DNA from: Sulfurospirillum sp. UBA1314
GTDB lineage: Bacteria; Campylobacterota; Campylobacteria; Campylobacterales; Sulfurospirillaceae
NCBI GenBank assembly: GCA_002307095.1
Contig: DBTO01000043.1
Span: forward strand, 1 to 5,439
DNA length: 5,439 nucleotides
Direction: 5' to 3'
Position 1 is the stretch's first letter; each line of letters begins with the position of its first letter. Below are positions 1 to 5,408 of the stretch, piece after piece. Below the pieces are notes generated by a model that ran no database searches, was not told where the DNA came from, and was given only the letters and a program-made list of their open reading frames with translations. The position numbers and the translations under genes were made by a program.

Positions 1-449
1 TGGACAGTTTTGTTCCTTGCACACCTCTGGGCGTTATGCGTCTTTTGGCACACTATAACATCGACCCCAAAGGGTTAGATGCCTGTGTCGTAGGTGCGAG
101 TAACATCGTTGGAAAGCCGATGATGAACCTACTGTTAAATGCAGGTGCTACCGTAGATATCTGCCATATTTTTACCAAAGACCTTAAAGCACACACCCAA
201 AAAGCAGACCTTGTGATCGTGGGGGTGGGCAAACAAAATCTCATTACCGCAGATATGATCAAAGAAGGTGCCATTGTCATTGACATAGGCATCAATAAAA
301 CACAAGAAGGACGATTGGTTGGCGATGTGGATTATGAAAATGTCGCGCCCAAATGTTCTTACATCACACCCGTTCCCGGTGGTGTGGGTCCTATGACCAT
401 TGCGATGCTACTCGAAAACACCATTAAAGCTGCTACTCAGCGTTTATAA
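1..449 (+). CDS. folD: FolD, bifunctional methylenetetrahydrofolate dehydrogenase/cyclohydrolase (3' part)
   Basis: This cytosolic enzyme interconverts 5,10-methylene-, methenyl- and 10-formyl-tetrahydrofolate and so supplies one-carbon units for purine and formyl-methionine synthesis. The window opens inside the gene: the reading frame is open from base 3 and begins at the family motif CTPLGVM, so about 148 C-terminal residues are present and the N-terminal catalytic domain lies mostly upstream. The Rossmann half is clear: GASNIVGKP (about 93-119), [14 protein letters not shown], the DIGIN strand, GDVDY, and the closing signature PGGVGPMT (375-398) followed by AMLLENT. The methionine at 36 is internal, within PLGVM, and is not the start. 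The dinucleotide-site residues are atypical for the family at large: Ala where many members have GRS, and Ile after CH. lepB begins 13 bases downstream, so co-transcription is likely. The family call is very secure. Confidence 0.97.
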   Translation, partial: DSFVPCTPLGVMRLLAHYNIDPKGLDACVVGASNIVGKPMMNLLLNAGATVDICHIFTKDLKAHTQKADLVIVGVGKQNLITADMIKEGAIVIDIGINKTQEGRLVGDVDYENVAPKCSYITPVPGGVGPMTIAMLLENTIKAATQRL

Positions 450-453
450 TTTT

Positions 454-459
454 AGGAAA
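454..459 (+). promoter_or_regulatory. Ribosome binding site that fixes the lepB start
   Basis: AGGAAA lies 3 bases upstream of the ATG at 463 (about 6 bases if counted from AGG), and just after the folD stop. The upstream in-frame ATG at 400 lies inside folD, has no purine-rich leader, and would put a frame-shadow of folD ahead of the membrane anchor. Start 463 is therefore preferred. Confidence 0.7.
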
Positions 460-462
460 CTC

Positions 463-1290
463 ATGAAAAATTTACTTAACCGTTTTATACACTTTTCCAA
501 TAGCTGGACAGGAACACTGGTCATTGTTCTGTTTGTCATTTTCTTTGTCGCACAAGCCTTTGTCATTCCCAGTGGTTCGATGATCAAAACATTGCTCATT
601 GGCGATCATCTTTTTGTGAAAAAATTCTCTTACGGCGTTGCAACTCCACATCTTCCATGGCTTGAAATTCCCGTTTTTCCTGATCTCAAAGGCAATGGCC
701 ACATTATAGAGGGCGATCGGCCACAGCGTGGTGACATCGTTGTGTTTCGTTATCCTAAAGATGAAAAAGTGCATTATGTTAAACGATGTGTTGCCACAGA
801 AGGCGACGAGATTCTCTTCCAAGAAAAAAATCTCTACATCCACTTTAGCGAAGGGGATGCGTATATTAAAGCCAACTATCCTGCTGAAAAAATCAAAACT
901 ATCGCAGGAAAACTCTGGGTCAATAATCCTTACATTGAAAAATTCCATGGCATTCACTACGATGATGCCATCGATCTTTTCCAACAAATGGTACTGCACT
1001 TAGGTGCCAATCAACTTGCGATGAAACCAGCCCAAGTCCAAGAACTTCCAAGTATCTCTGGCTATGGATTTAACGCTTTTTATACCAAAGTGGAGAAAGA
1101 CAACTACTTTATGATGGGCGACAACCGCGACCACTCCAATGACAGCCGTTTTTGGGGCAGTGTTCCGTATAAACTGATCGTTGGAAAACCTTGGTTTATC
1201 TATTTTTCATGGGATGATGACTATAAAATCCGATGGAATCGCATCGGTCGTTTTGTCGAATCCATGCAATACGATGAGAGCTTTTTTTAA
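463..1290 (+). CDS. lepB: Signal peptidase I (leader peptidase)
   Basis: This membrane-bound serine protease cleaves signal peptides from Sec- and Tat-exported proteins, with its active site on the outer face of the inner membrane. From ATG 463 the protein is 275 residues. A short basic N-terminus (MKNLLNR) is followed by one membrane anchor (about 17-35). Box B reads IPSGSM with nucleophile Ser39. Box D contains RGDIVVFRYP and YVKR with general base Lys107. Box E is MGDNRDHSNDSRFWG (218-232). About 110 residues separate the Lys box from box E, which is normal for Gram-negative enzymes and larger than in Bacillus-type SipS. An in-frame ATG at 400 would overlap folD and is rejected. The gene follows folD by 13 bases, and its TAA shares a base with the next ATG. 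The Campylobacter homologue is often called lepP. All catalytic residues are present. Confidence 0.96.
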   Translation: MKNLLNRFIHFSNSWTGTLVIVLFVIFFVAQAFVIPSGSMIKTLLIGDHLFVKKFSYGVATPHLPWLEIPVFPDLKGNGHIIEGDRPQRGDIVVFRYPKDEKVHYVKRCVATEGDEILFQEKNLYIHFSEGDAYIKANYPAEKIKTIAGKLWVNNPYIEKFHGIHYDDAIDLFQQMVLHLGANQLAMKPAQVQELPSISGYGFNAFYTKVEKDNYFMMGDNRDHSNDSRFWGSVPYKLIVGKPWFIYFSWDDDYKIRWNRIGRFVESMQYDESFF

Positions 1291-1943
1291 TGGACGAGCT
1301 TAAACTGATTGAGATCACGGCAACGATTTTAGCCTTGATGATCGCGATTATCGGGCATGAGATTATGCACGGATATGTGGCGTATCGTTATGGTGATAAC
1401 ACGGCTAAAAACCAAGGGCGCCTGAGCATCAACCCTATCGTTCACGTCGACCTTGTCGGAACCATCATCGTGCCCGCTGTGCTTTTTTTCAGTGGTGCTC
1501 CGTTTATGTTTGGCTGGGCAAAACCCGTACCGATCTACATTCCAACGGTGATTCGAAACGGTGGCTACAAAGCGGCGATTCATGTCTCTTTAGCGGGCAT
1601 TGCCTATAACTTCGCACTAGCACTCGTGTGTGCCATGCTTCTTAGCTTTTTACCTGATCTTAGACAAGCCGATAGTTTCATGGAAGCCTTTGTCATCTTT
1701 TTGCTCATTCAATCCCTTGTTTACAATGTCGTTTTAGGGCTTTTCAACCTCTACCCGATTCCACCGCTTGATGGCTCTCACGCCCTCACCTATCTAGGTC
1801 TCATTATGGGTTGGACTGCCTTGGTTCGATTGTACGAATCGATGGAGCGTTATGGAATGGTGATTCTCATTGTTTTCATTGCAACACCGCTTTCGCACTA
1901 CTTCTTTTTACCGATTCGCTACGTAATTGGATGGTTATATTAG
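1290..1943 (+). CDS. Site-2-protease-type (M50) intramembrane zinc metalloprotease
   Basis: The protein is 217 residues and strongly hydrophobic, with about five predicted membrane segments (roughly 5-28, 52-72, 95-120, 131-156, 188-207). The zinc site is intact: HEIMH gives ligands His23 and His27 with catalytic Glu24, and the distal motif NLYPIPPLDG supplies Asp161. Other family marks are GRLSINP followed by HVDLVGT, FGWAKPVPI and SLAGIAYN. There is no PDZ domain, so this is the short soil/rhizobial-type S2P class rather than RseP. Family members cleave transmembrane helices of membrane proteins, often anti-sigma factors or signal-peptide remnants; the substrate here is unknown. The ATG overlaps the lepB stop by one base (TAATG), which suggests translational coupling and perhaps joint expression of the two membrane proteases. 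A terminator follows at once. Confidence 0.92.
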   Translation: MDELKLIEITATILALMIAIIGHEIMHGYVAYRYGDNTAKNQGRLSINPIVHVDLVGTIIVPAVLFFSGAPFMFGWAKPVPIYIPTVIRNGGYKAAIHVSLAGIAYNFALALVCAMLLSFLPDLRQADSFMEAFVIFLLIQSLVYNVVLGLFNLYPIPPLDGSHALTYLGLIMGWTALVRLYESMERYGMVILIVFIATPLSHYFFLPIRYVIGWLY

Positions 1944-1944
1944 C

Positions 1945-1970
1945 AGGCTTCTTCCCCGAAGCCTCTTTTT
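1945..1970 (+). terminator. Intrinsic (rho-independent) terminator of the folD-lepB-M50 unit
   Basis: A perfect 7-bp stem, AGGCTTC (1945-1951) pairing with GAAGCCT (1958-1964), encloses a 6-base loop TTCCCC and is followed by C and a run of five T (1966-1970). It begins one base after the M50 stop codon and separates this unit from the rpiB unit. Confidence 0.9.
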
Positions 1971-1976
1971 GGAATT

Positions 1977-1999
1977 TATAATAATCCTTGTGCTATAAT
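1977..1999 (+). promoter_or_regulatory. Probable sigma-70 promoter region for rpiB
   Basis: TGCTATAAT (1991-1999) is an extended -10 element with a perfect TATAAT at 1994-1999. A second perfect TATAAT occurs at 1977-1982, 17 bases upstream. There is no TTGACA-like -35. That agrees with established descriptions of vegetative promoters in Campylobacterota, which rely on an extended -10 and AT-rich upstream DNA. Transcription would begin near 2005-2008, leaving a leader of about 25 bases before the rpiB start. Confidence 0.75.
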
Positions 2000-2016
2000 C
2001 GTCCTTATTACGTTAC

Positions 2017-2023
2017 AGAAGGA
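2017..2023 (+). promoter_or_regulatory. Strong ribosome binding site supporting a TTG start for rpiB
   Basis: AGAAGGA lies 7 bases before the TTG at 2031. No in-frame ATG occurs upstream within the leader. The first downstream in-frame ATG would remove the first beta strand and the conserved DHAG motif, so the TTG start is the only sensible one. Confidence 0.8.
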
Positions 2024-2030
2024 CACTTTC

Positions 2031-2459
2031 TTGAAGTTTTTTATTGCAACCGATCATGCAGGCATTGCCATCAAACCAGAGGTGATTGAGATGCTCCGTC
2101 TTATGGGGCATGAAATCATTGATCTTGGACCTTTTAACGATGAACGCGTTGACTATCCTGACTACGCACACGCACTGTGTCTTGAAGTGCTTAAAAACAG
2201 TGGCACGCAGGGTATCTTGATTTGCGGTTCAGGCATTGGTATGAGTTTAAGTGCCAACAAACACATAGGCATCCGTGCCGCCTTGTGTCACGATGCGTAT
2301 ACTGCGGAAATGGCACGAGCACACAATGATGCGAATGTACTCTGTTTTGGACAACGTATTGTCGGACTTGGTGTGATTGAATCGATGCTCAAAGCATGGT
2401 GTGCGACCTCATTTGAGGGCGGCAGACACGCTTTGCGTGTTGAAAAAATAGAGTTGTAG
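2031..2459 (+). CDS. rpiB: Ribose-5-phosphate isomerase B
   Basis: RpiB interconverts ribulose 5-phosphate and ribose 5-phosphate in the non-oxidative pentose phosphate pathway, feeding PRPP and nucleotide synthesis in the cytosol. The protein is 142 residues, typical for the LacAB/RpiB family. Visible motifs are DHAG (Asp8-His9), DYPDYA (41-46), the catalytic loop GILICGSGIGM with Cys65 (equivalent to E. coli Cys66) followed by SANK, RAHNDANVL with His98, FGQRIVG, and the C-terminal phosphate-site sequence FEGGRHALRV. The conserved Cys indicates a true RpiB and not a Cys-lacking actinobacterial variant. The start is TTG with a good ribosome binding site. It is the first gene after a terminator and promoter, and the next gene starts 2 bases after its stop. 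Allose-6-phosphate isomerase activity is a possible side role but has no contextual support. Confidence 0.96.
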   Translation: MKFFIATDHAGIAIKPEVIEMLRLMGHEIIDLGPFNDERVDYPDYAHALCLEVLKNSGTQGILICGSGIGMSLSANKHIGIRAALCHDAYTAEMARAHNDANVLCFGQRIVGLGVIESMLKAWCATSFEGGRHALRVEKIEL

Positions 2460-2461
2460 CC

Positions 2462-2794
2462 ATGGCACTTGACTGGGTTGTAGCAACACTACTTTTTTCC
2501 GCGTGTGTCTATTTGTTGATTATGGTGTTTTACTTCAAAACGCTGCTTCGCAAAGAGAAGCGCAGCAATATTGTCGTCAAACAAACCCTCAACGACGCCG
2601 AAGTGGTTATCCGAAAATATCAAGTCCAGTTGCAACGCTCTTTGGGCAATATTGATATTTTAAGTGATGAACTCAAAAAGGTCAAAAATGACCTCAAATC
2701 CCTTCGTACCCGTAACAGTCAATACCGCATGGAAGGCGATAAACTCCGTCAACACATTAAAGAGCTCGAAGGGAAAATTGAGGCACTGTTATAA
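2462..2794 (+). CDS. Small membrane-anchored coiled-coil protein of unknown function
   Basis: I do not recognise a named family. The protein has 110 residues. A hydrophobic segment at about 5-25 is followed at once by a basic patch (LLRKEKR, 28-34), which predicts a cytoplasmic C-terminal part by the positive-inside rule. The rest is almost wholly helical and charged, with an a/d heptad pattern from Val39 to Leu109 holding Ile, Leu or Val at most core positions. Asn85 sits at an a position and Gly92 breaks the pattern locally. The ATG lies 2 bases after the rpiB stop with only a weak GAG upstream, so translation is probably coupled to rpiB. A similar small membrane protein sits between rpiB and apt in Campylobacter jejuni, as I recall, so it is probably conserved in the lineage. 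An FtsB/DivIC-like topology is a possible resemblance, but those are periplasmic coiled coils. Codon use resembles the neighbours, and the gene looks real. Confidence 0.85.
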   Translation: MALDWVVATLLFSACVYLLIMVFYFKTLLRKEKRSNIVVKQTLNDAEVVIRKYQVQLQRSLGNIDILSDELKKVKNDLKSLRTRNSQYRMEGDKLRQHIKELEGKIEALL

Positions 2795-2815
2795 GCCACT
2801 CTTGTTCTTCTATGC

Positions 2816-2829
2816 GTTTACATGTAAAC
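2816..2829. repeat. 14-bp perfect palindrome in the rpiB-apt gap
   Basis: GTTTACATGTAAAC reads the same on both strands and is followed by ATTTTTATG. It could be a site for a dimeric regulator or, less likely, a weak terminator, because its stem is AT-rich and leaves little loop. The palindrome is seen directly; its function is unknown. Confidence 0.5.
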
Positions 2830-2836
2830 ATTTTTA

Positions 2837-2852
2837 TGCCTCACATGAGGCA
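2837..2852. repeat. Hairpin, 6-bp stem with 4-base loop
   Basis: TGCCTC (2837-2842) and GAGGCA (2847-2852) are perfect complements around the loop ACAT. No T-run follows on the + strand, and on the - strand it is followed by TAAAAATG, so it is not a standard terminator. It is one of several inverted repeats in this gap. Confidence 0.55.
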
Positions 2853-2881
2853 AGCTTTAGCGCCGAAAGGCTAACGTAGCT
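2853..2881. repeat. Imperfect hairpin, possible dispersed intergenic repeat
   Basis: AGCT-TTAGC (2853-2861) can pair with GCTAA (2870-2874) and, across a 3-base CGT bulge, with AGCT (2878-2881). An alternative inner fold is GCC-GAAA-GGC with a GNRA tetraloop (2862-2871). AGCTTT occurs three times between 2853 and 2892. The arrangement resembles a REP-like intergenic element; that is inference, as copies elsewhere in the genome cannot be seen. Confidence 0.4.
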
Positions 2882-2903
2882 TTCTAAGCTTTGCTTAAAA
2901 AGC
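2879..2903. repeat. Hairpin just upstream of apt
   Basis: GCTTT (2879-2883) pairs with AAAGC (2899-2903), and after one C/A mismatch TAAGC (2885-2889) pairs with GCTTA (2893-2897) around a TTT loop. It ends about 15 bases before the apt ribosome binding site (AAGG, 2918-2921). It may shape the leader of apt or insulate it from rpiB transcription. There is no T-run after it. No purine-riboswitch signature is recognisable here. Confidence 0.45.
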
Positions 2904-2927
2904 ATCTAAAATTCTAAAAGGTTTTCA

Positions 2928-3485
2928 ATGAGTCATTTAAGTGAAGCAGATAAAACGTATCTTTCAAATTCGATTCGAGAGATCGAAGATTTCCCCAAAC
3001 CAGGCATTAAATTTAAAGATATTACGACCCTCTTAGGCGATACAAAAGCGTTTCATCTTTTGATGGATCATTTGGTTGAGCGCTATTCAGATGTCGAAAT
3101 TGATTACATCGCAGGCATTGAAAGCCGTGGTTTCATCTTCGGATCTGCGCTTGCGGCACGCCTTAGAACCCGTTTTGTGCCCATTCGAAAACCGGGCAAA
3201 CTTCCCTACACGACCATCAGTGAAAAATACTCACTCGAATACGGCGTCGATGCCGTTTCCATTCACATTGATGCGTTTACAGGAGCTGGAAAGCCAAAAC
3301 CAAAAGTATTGTTGATCGACGACTTGATCGCAACAGGAGGCACGGCGACGGCTGCGGTCAATCTCATCAATAAAGCAGGTGCTGAGTGTATCGAAGCCTG
3401 TTTTGTGATCAATCTTACCTTTTTACAAGGCGATCTTGACATCAAAAAAACGACCTCGGTTTACTCTGTTTTAGAGGTGCTCTAA
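2928..3485 (+). CDS. apt: Adenine phosphoribosyltransferase
   Basis: Apt makes AMP from adenine and PRPP in cytosolic purine salvage. The protein has 185 residues, slightly longer than the usual 170-180. The type I phosphoribosyltransferase PRPP loop [14 protein letters not shown] is at 127-140, with the acidic pair Asp131-Asp132. Apt-specific marks are [13 protein letters not shown] (21-33), IESRGFIFG (64-72), RKPGKLP (87-93) and YSLEYG (101-106). A slightly extended stretch (TGAGKPKPK, 118-126) before the PRPP loop accounts for some of the extra length. The ATG has AAGG 6 bases upstream. The stop shares one base with the trpB start (TAATG). The 133-base gap before it contains several inverted repeats, so apt may begin a new transcript or be read through from rpiB, whose product supplies the PRPP precursor. 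Confidence 0.97.
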   Translation: MSHLSEADKTYLSNSIREIEDFPKPGIKFKDITTLLGDTKAFHLLMDHLVERYSDVEIDYIAGIESRGFIFGSALAARLRTRFVPIRKPGKLPYTTISEKYSLEYGVDAVSIHIDAFTGAGKPKPKVLLIDDLIATGGTATAAVNLINKAGAECIEACFVINLTFLQGDLDIKKTTSVYSVLEVL

Positions 3486-4690
3486 TGTACATTCCAAGAG
3501 CCTCAAAATTTGACCCTGACTACAATGGACACTTTGGTATCTTTGGAGGACGCTTTGTTCCTGAAACCTTGATGCCTGTTCTTTTAGAGCTAGAAAAAGA
3601 GTACCAAACCCTTCGTTTCAATGAAAATTTCTGGAGCGAAGTCGAACACTACATGAAAGATTATGTCGGACGTCCTTCAGCGCTTTATTATGCTAAAAAT
3701 ATCTCTCAAGAGTTGGGTGCCAAAGTCTATCTTAAACGTGAAGACCTGAACCACACGGGCGCACACAAGATCAACAACACCATTGTGCAAGGCTTGATCG
3801 CTAAAAAAATGGGCAAAAAACGTGTTATCGCAGAAACGGGAGCAGGACAACATGGCGTAGCAACAGCCACAGTTGCAGCCCTTTTAGGACTGGAATGCGA
3901 AGTGTTTATGGGCGAAAAAGATGTCGAACGTCAAGAGCTCAATGTCTTTCGTATGAAACTTTTGGGAGCCAAAGTCCACGCGGTCAAAAGTGGCAGTAAA
4001 ACTTTAAAAGATGCGATGAATGAAGCAATTCGCTACTGGGTAACCCATGCGCGTGATACCTTTTACATCATCGGAACCGTAGCAGGGCCTCACCCTTATC
4101 CTATGATGGTGCGTGACTTTCAAGCCATCATCGGCTATGAAGCGAAGGCTCAAATTCTCGTTAAAGAGAAACGCCTTCCCGATATGGTCATCGCCTGTAT
4201 TGGTGGTGGCAGCAATGCGATGGGCATTTTTAGCCACTTTTTAGGCGATGAAGGGGTTAAGTGCGTGGGCATTGAAGCCGGAGGTCATGGCATCGAAACC
4301 GATAAACACGGCTGTTCGCTTGCTAAAGGAAGCCCAGGCGTATTGCACGGGCAGATGAGCTATCTGCTTCAAGATGACGATGGACAAATCCTCGAAGCCC
4401 ACTCCATTTCCGCAGGTCTGGATTATCCGGGTATTGGACCTGAACACGCGTATCTGAAAGAGCAAGGTGTGGTACACTACGATAATATCACCGATCAAGA
4501 AGCACTCGACGCTTTTGTATGGTTGAGTCGCAAAGAAGGTATTATTCCTGCCTTTGAGAGTGCGCATGCGGTTGCGTATCTGAAAAAAATCCCTAAAGAT
4601 GAGATCAAAAACAGAGTGATTATCGTCAATCTCTCCGGTCGTGGAGATAAAGATATGGTGCAAGCAAAATCTATTTTGAACATAGGATGA
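3485..4690 (+). CDS. trpB: Tryptophan synthase beta subunit (TrpB1 type)
   Basis: TrpB is the PLP enzyme that condenses indole with serine to give tryptophan, normally as an alpha2-beta2 complex with TrpA. The protein is 401 residues. [12 protein letters not shown] lies near the N-terminus (20-31). [15 protein letters not shown] carries the PLP lysine Lys95. AETGAGQHG carries the catalytic Glu117, 22 residues on as in E. coli. [13 protein letters not shown] (201-213) is the usual TrpB1 sequence, GGGSNA (240-245) is the phosphate cup, [13 protein letters not shown] contains Asp313, and NLSGRGDKD (382-390) binds the pyridine ring through Ser384. Length and motifs place it in TrpB1, not the longer stand-alone TrpB2 class. 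AGAGG lies 7 bases before the ATG, which overlaps the apt stop by one base. trpA is not adjacent: the next gene, 4 bases on, encodes a DedA protein. In C. jejuni, trpB is in the trp operon as I recall, so this placement is unusual. All catalytic residues are intact. Confidence 0.97.
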   Translation: MYIPRASKFDPDYNGHFGIFGGRFVPETLMPVLLELEKEYQTLRFNENFWSEVEHYMKDYVGRPSALYYAKNISQELGAKVYLKREDLNHTGAHKINNTIVQGLIAKKMGKKRVIAETGAGQHGVATATVAALLGLECEVFMGEKDVERQELNVFRMKLLGAKVHAVKSGSKTLKDAMNEAIRYWVTHARDTFYIIGTVAGPHPYPMMVRDFQAIIGYEAKAQILVKEKRLPDMVIACIGGGSNAMGIFSHFLGDEGVKCVGIEAGGHGIETDKHGCSLAKGSPGVLHGQMSYLLQDDDGQILEAHSISAGLDYPGIGPEHAYLKEQGVVHYDNITDQEALDAFVWLSRKEGIIPAFESAHAVAYLKKIPKDEIKNRVIIVNLSGRGDKDMVQAKSILNIG

Positions 4691-4694
4691 GAGT

Positions 4695-5408
4695 ATGAGT
4701 GACTTTATGAACAAACACTCAGGCAAACTTTTCACCCTTTTTATGGTGAGTATTCTCTCCGTCCTTGCGTATGTTTTGTACATGGCACCCGTTCAAGGGT
4801 TGGAGAATAAATTTCTCTATTTGATGAAAGCGTATGGTTATATCATTCTCTTCTTTTGGGGAATGCTAGAAGGAGAGATGGGTCTTGTGATGGCAGGGCT
4901 TCTGACACACACGGGCGATATGAACCTTTTTATTGCTATTTTTGTTGCGGGACTGGGTGGTTTTGCAGGCGATCAGGTCTATTTTTACATTGGTCGTTTC
5001 AACAAAAAATTTGTTCACAAAAAACTGAAAGGGCAACGTCGCAAACTCGCCCTTGCGCACCTTCTTCTCAAAAAACATGGCTGGCCGATTATCTTTGTAC
5101 AACGCTACCTTTATGGTCTTCGCACCGTCATTCCTATCTCCATAGGACTCACGAGGTACAGTGGCAAAATGTTTGCACTTATCAATATTATTTCAGCATG
5201 GTTTTGGGCGGCATTGACTATTGTTCCAACATGGTACTTTGGTCAAGAGATCCTTGTCGTGATTCATTGGGCGAAGGAGCATTGGTATTTTGCCATTCCA
5301 CTCGCAGCGATGATTGCTGGGGGCATCTCCTATTATTTTCACAAAGTAACCGATAAGACATTTAAGGAAAAACATGCAAATAGAACTCAAAAATCAAAAG
5401 CTTCATGA
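4695..5408 (+). CDS. DedA/SNARE-associated (VTT) family integral membrane protein
   Basis: DedA proteins are inner-membrane proteins. Family members have been linked to undecaprenyl-phosphate or phospholipid flipping, membrane potential and envelope homeostasis; the exact substrate of this one is unknown. The protein has 237 residues, with membrane segments at about 11-30, 47-70, 78-100, 160-183 and 195-215. Family marks are the acidic LEGE motif (58-61) in the re-entrant region, AGDQVYFYIGR (91-101) with Asp93 and Arg101, and FVQRYLYGLRTVIP (134-147), whose Arg137 and Arg143 keep the six-residue spacing of the essential arginine pair in YqjA-type DedA proteins. The usual PxPGE motif is degenerate here (LEGEMGLVMAG). 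The C-terminal tail is basic (KTFKEKHANRTQKSK). AGGA lies 7 bases before the ATG, 4 bases after trpB. Its last 35 bases overlap the next gene. Confidence 0.9.
   Translation: MSDFMNKHSGKLFTLFMVSILSVLAYVLYMAPVQGLENKFLYLMKAYGYIILFFWGMLEGEMGLVMAGLLTHTGDMNLFIAIFVAGLGGFAGDQVYFYIGRFNKKFVHKKLKGQRRKLALAHLLLKKHGWPIIFVQRYLYGLRTVIPISIGLTRYSGKMFALINIISAWFWAALTIVPTWYFGQEILVVIHWAKEHWYFAIPLAAMIAGGISYYFHKVTDKTFKEKHANRTQKSKAS
5364..5368 (+). promoter_or_regulatory. Ribosome binding site for the last gene, inside the DedA coding sequence
   Basis: AAGGA lies 5 bases before the ATG at 5374. It supports a genuine start within the 3' end of the DedA gene in a different frame. Confidence 0.65.

Noticed and set aside
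400..462. Longer lepB start at ATG 400
   Set aside because: It lies within folD, adds a folD frame-shadow before the membrane anchor and lacks a ribosome binding site; ATG 463 has AGGAAA upstream and gives a normal N-terminus.
472..999. 175-residue open frame on the - strand
   Set aside because: It lies entirely opposite lepB, whose catalytic motifs are unambiguous, and its translation shows no recognisable domain.
2812..2874. 20-codon open frame in the rpiB-apt gap
   Set aside because: It has no ribosome binding site, crosses two inverted repeats and has no recognisable product; it is better read as non-coding repeat sequence.
2907..2912. TAAAAT as a -10 box for apt
   Set aside because: Transcription would start at about the ribosome binding site, leaving almost no leader, and no extended -10 TG is present; not strong enough to annotate.
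2795..2927. Purine riboswitch upstream of apt
   Set aside because: The conserved purine-riboswitch core sequences and three-way junction pattern are not recognisable; only simple hairpins are seen.
4241..4783. 180-residue open frame on the - strand
   Set aside because: It is a shadow of the trpB 3' end and the DedA 5' end; the + strand proteins are clearly conserved there.
4856..5356. 166-residue + strand frame inside the DedA gene
   Set aside because: The translation is rich in Cys, Trp and Arg with no membrane or domain pattern, as expected from an out-of-frame reading of a hydrophobic gene.
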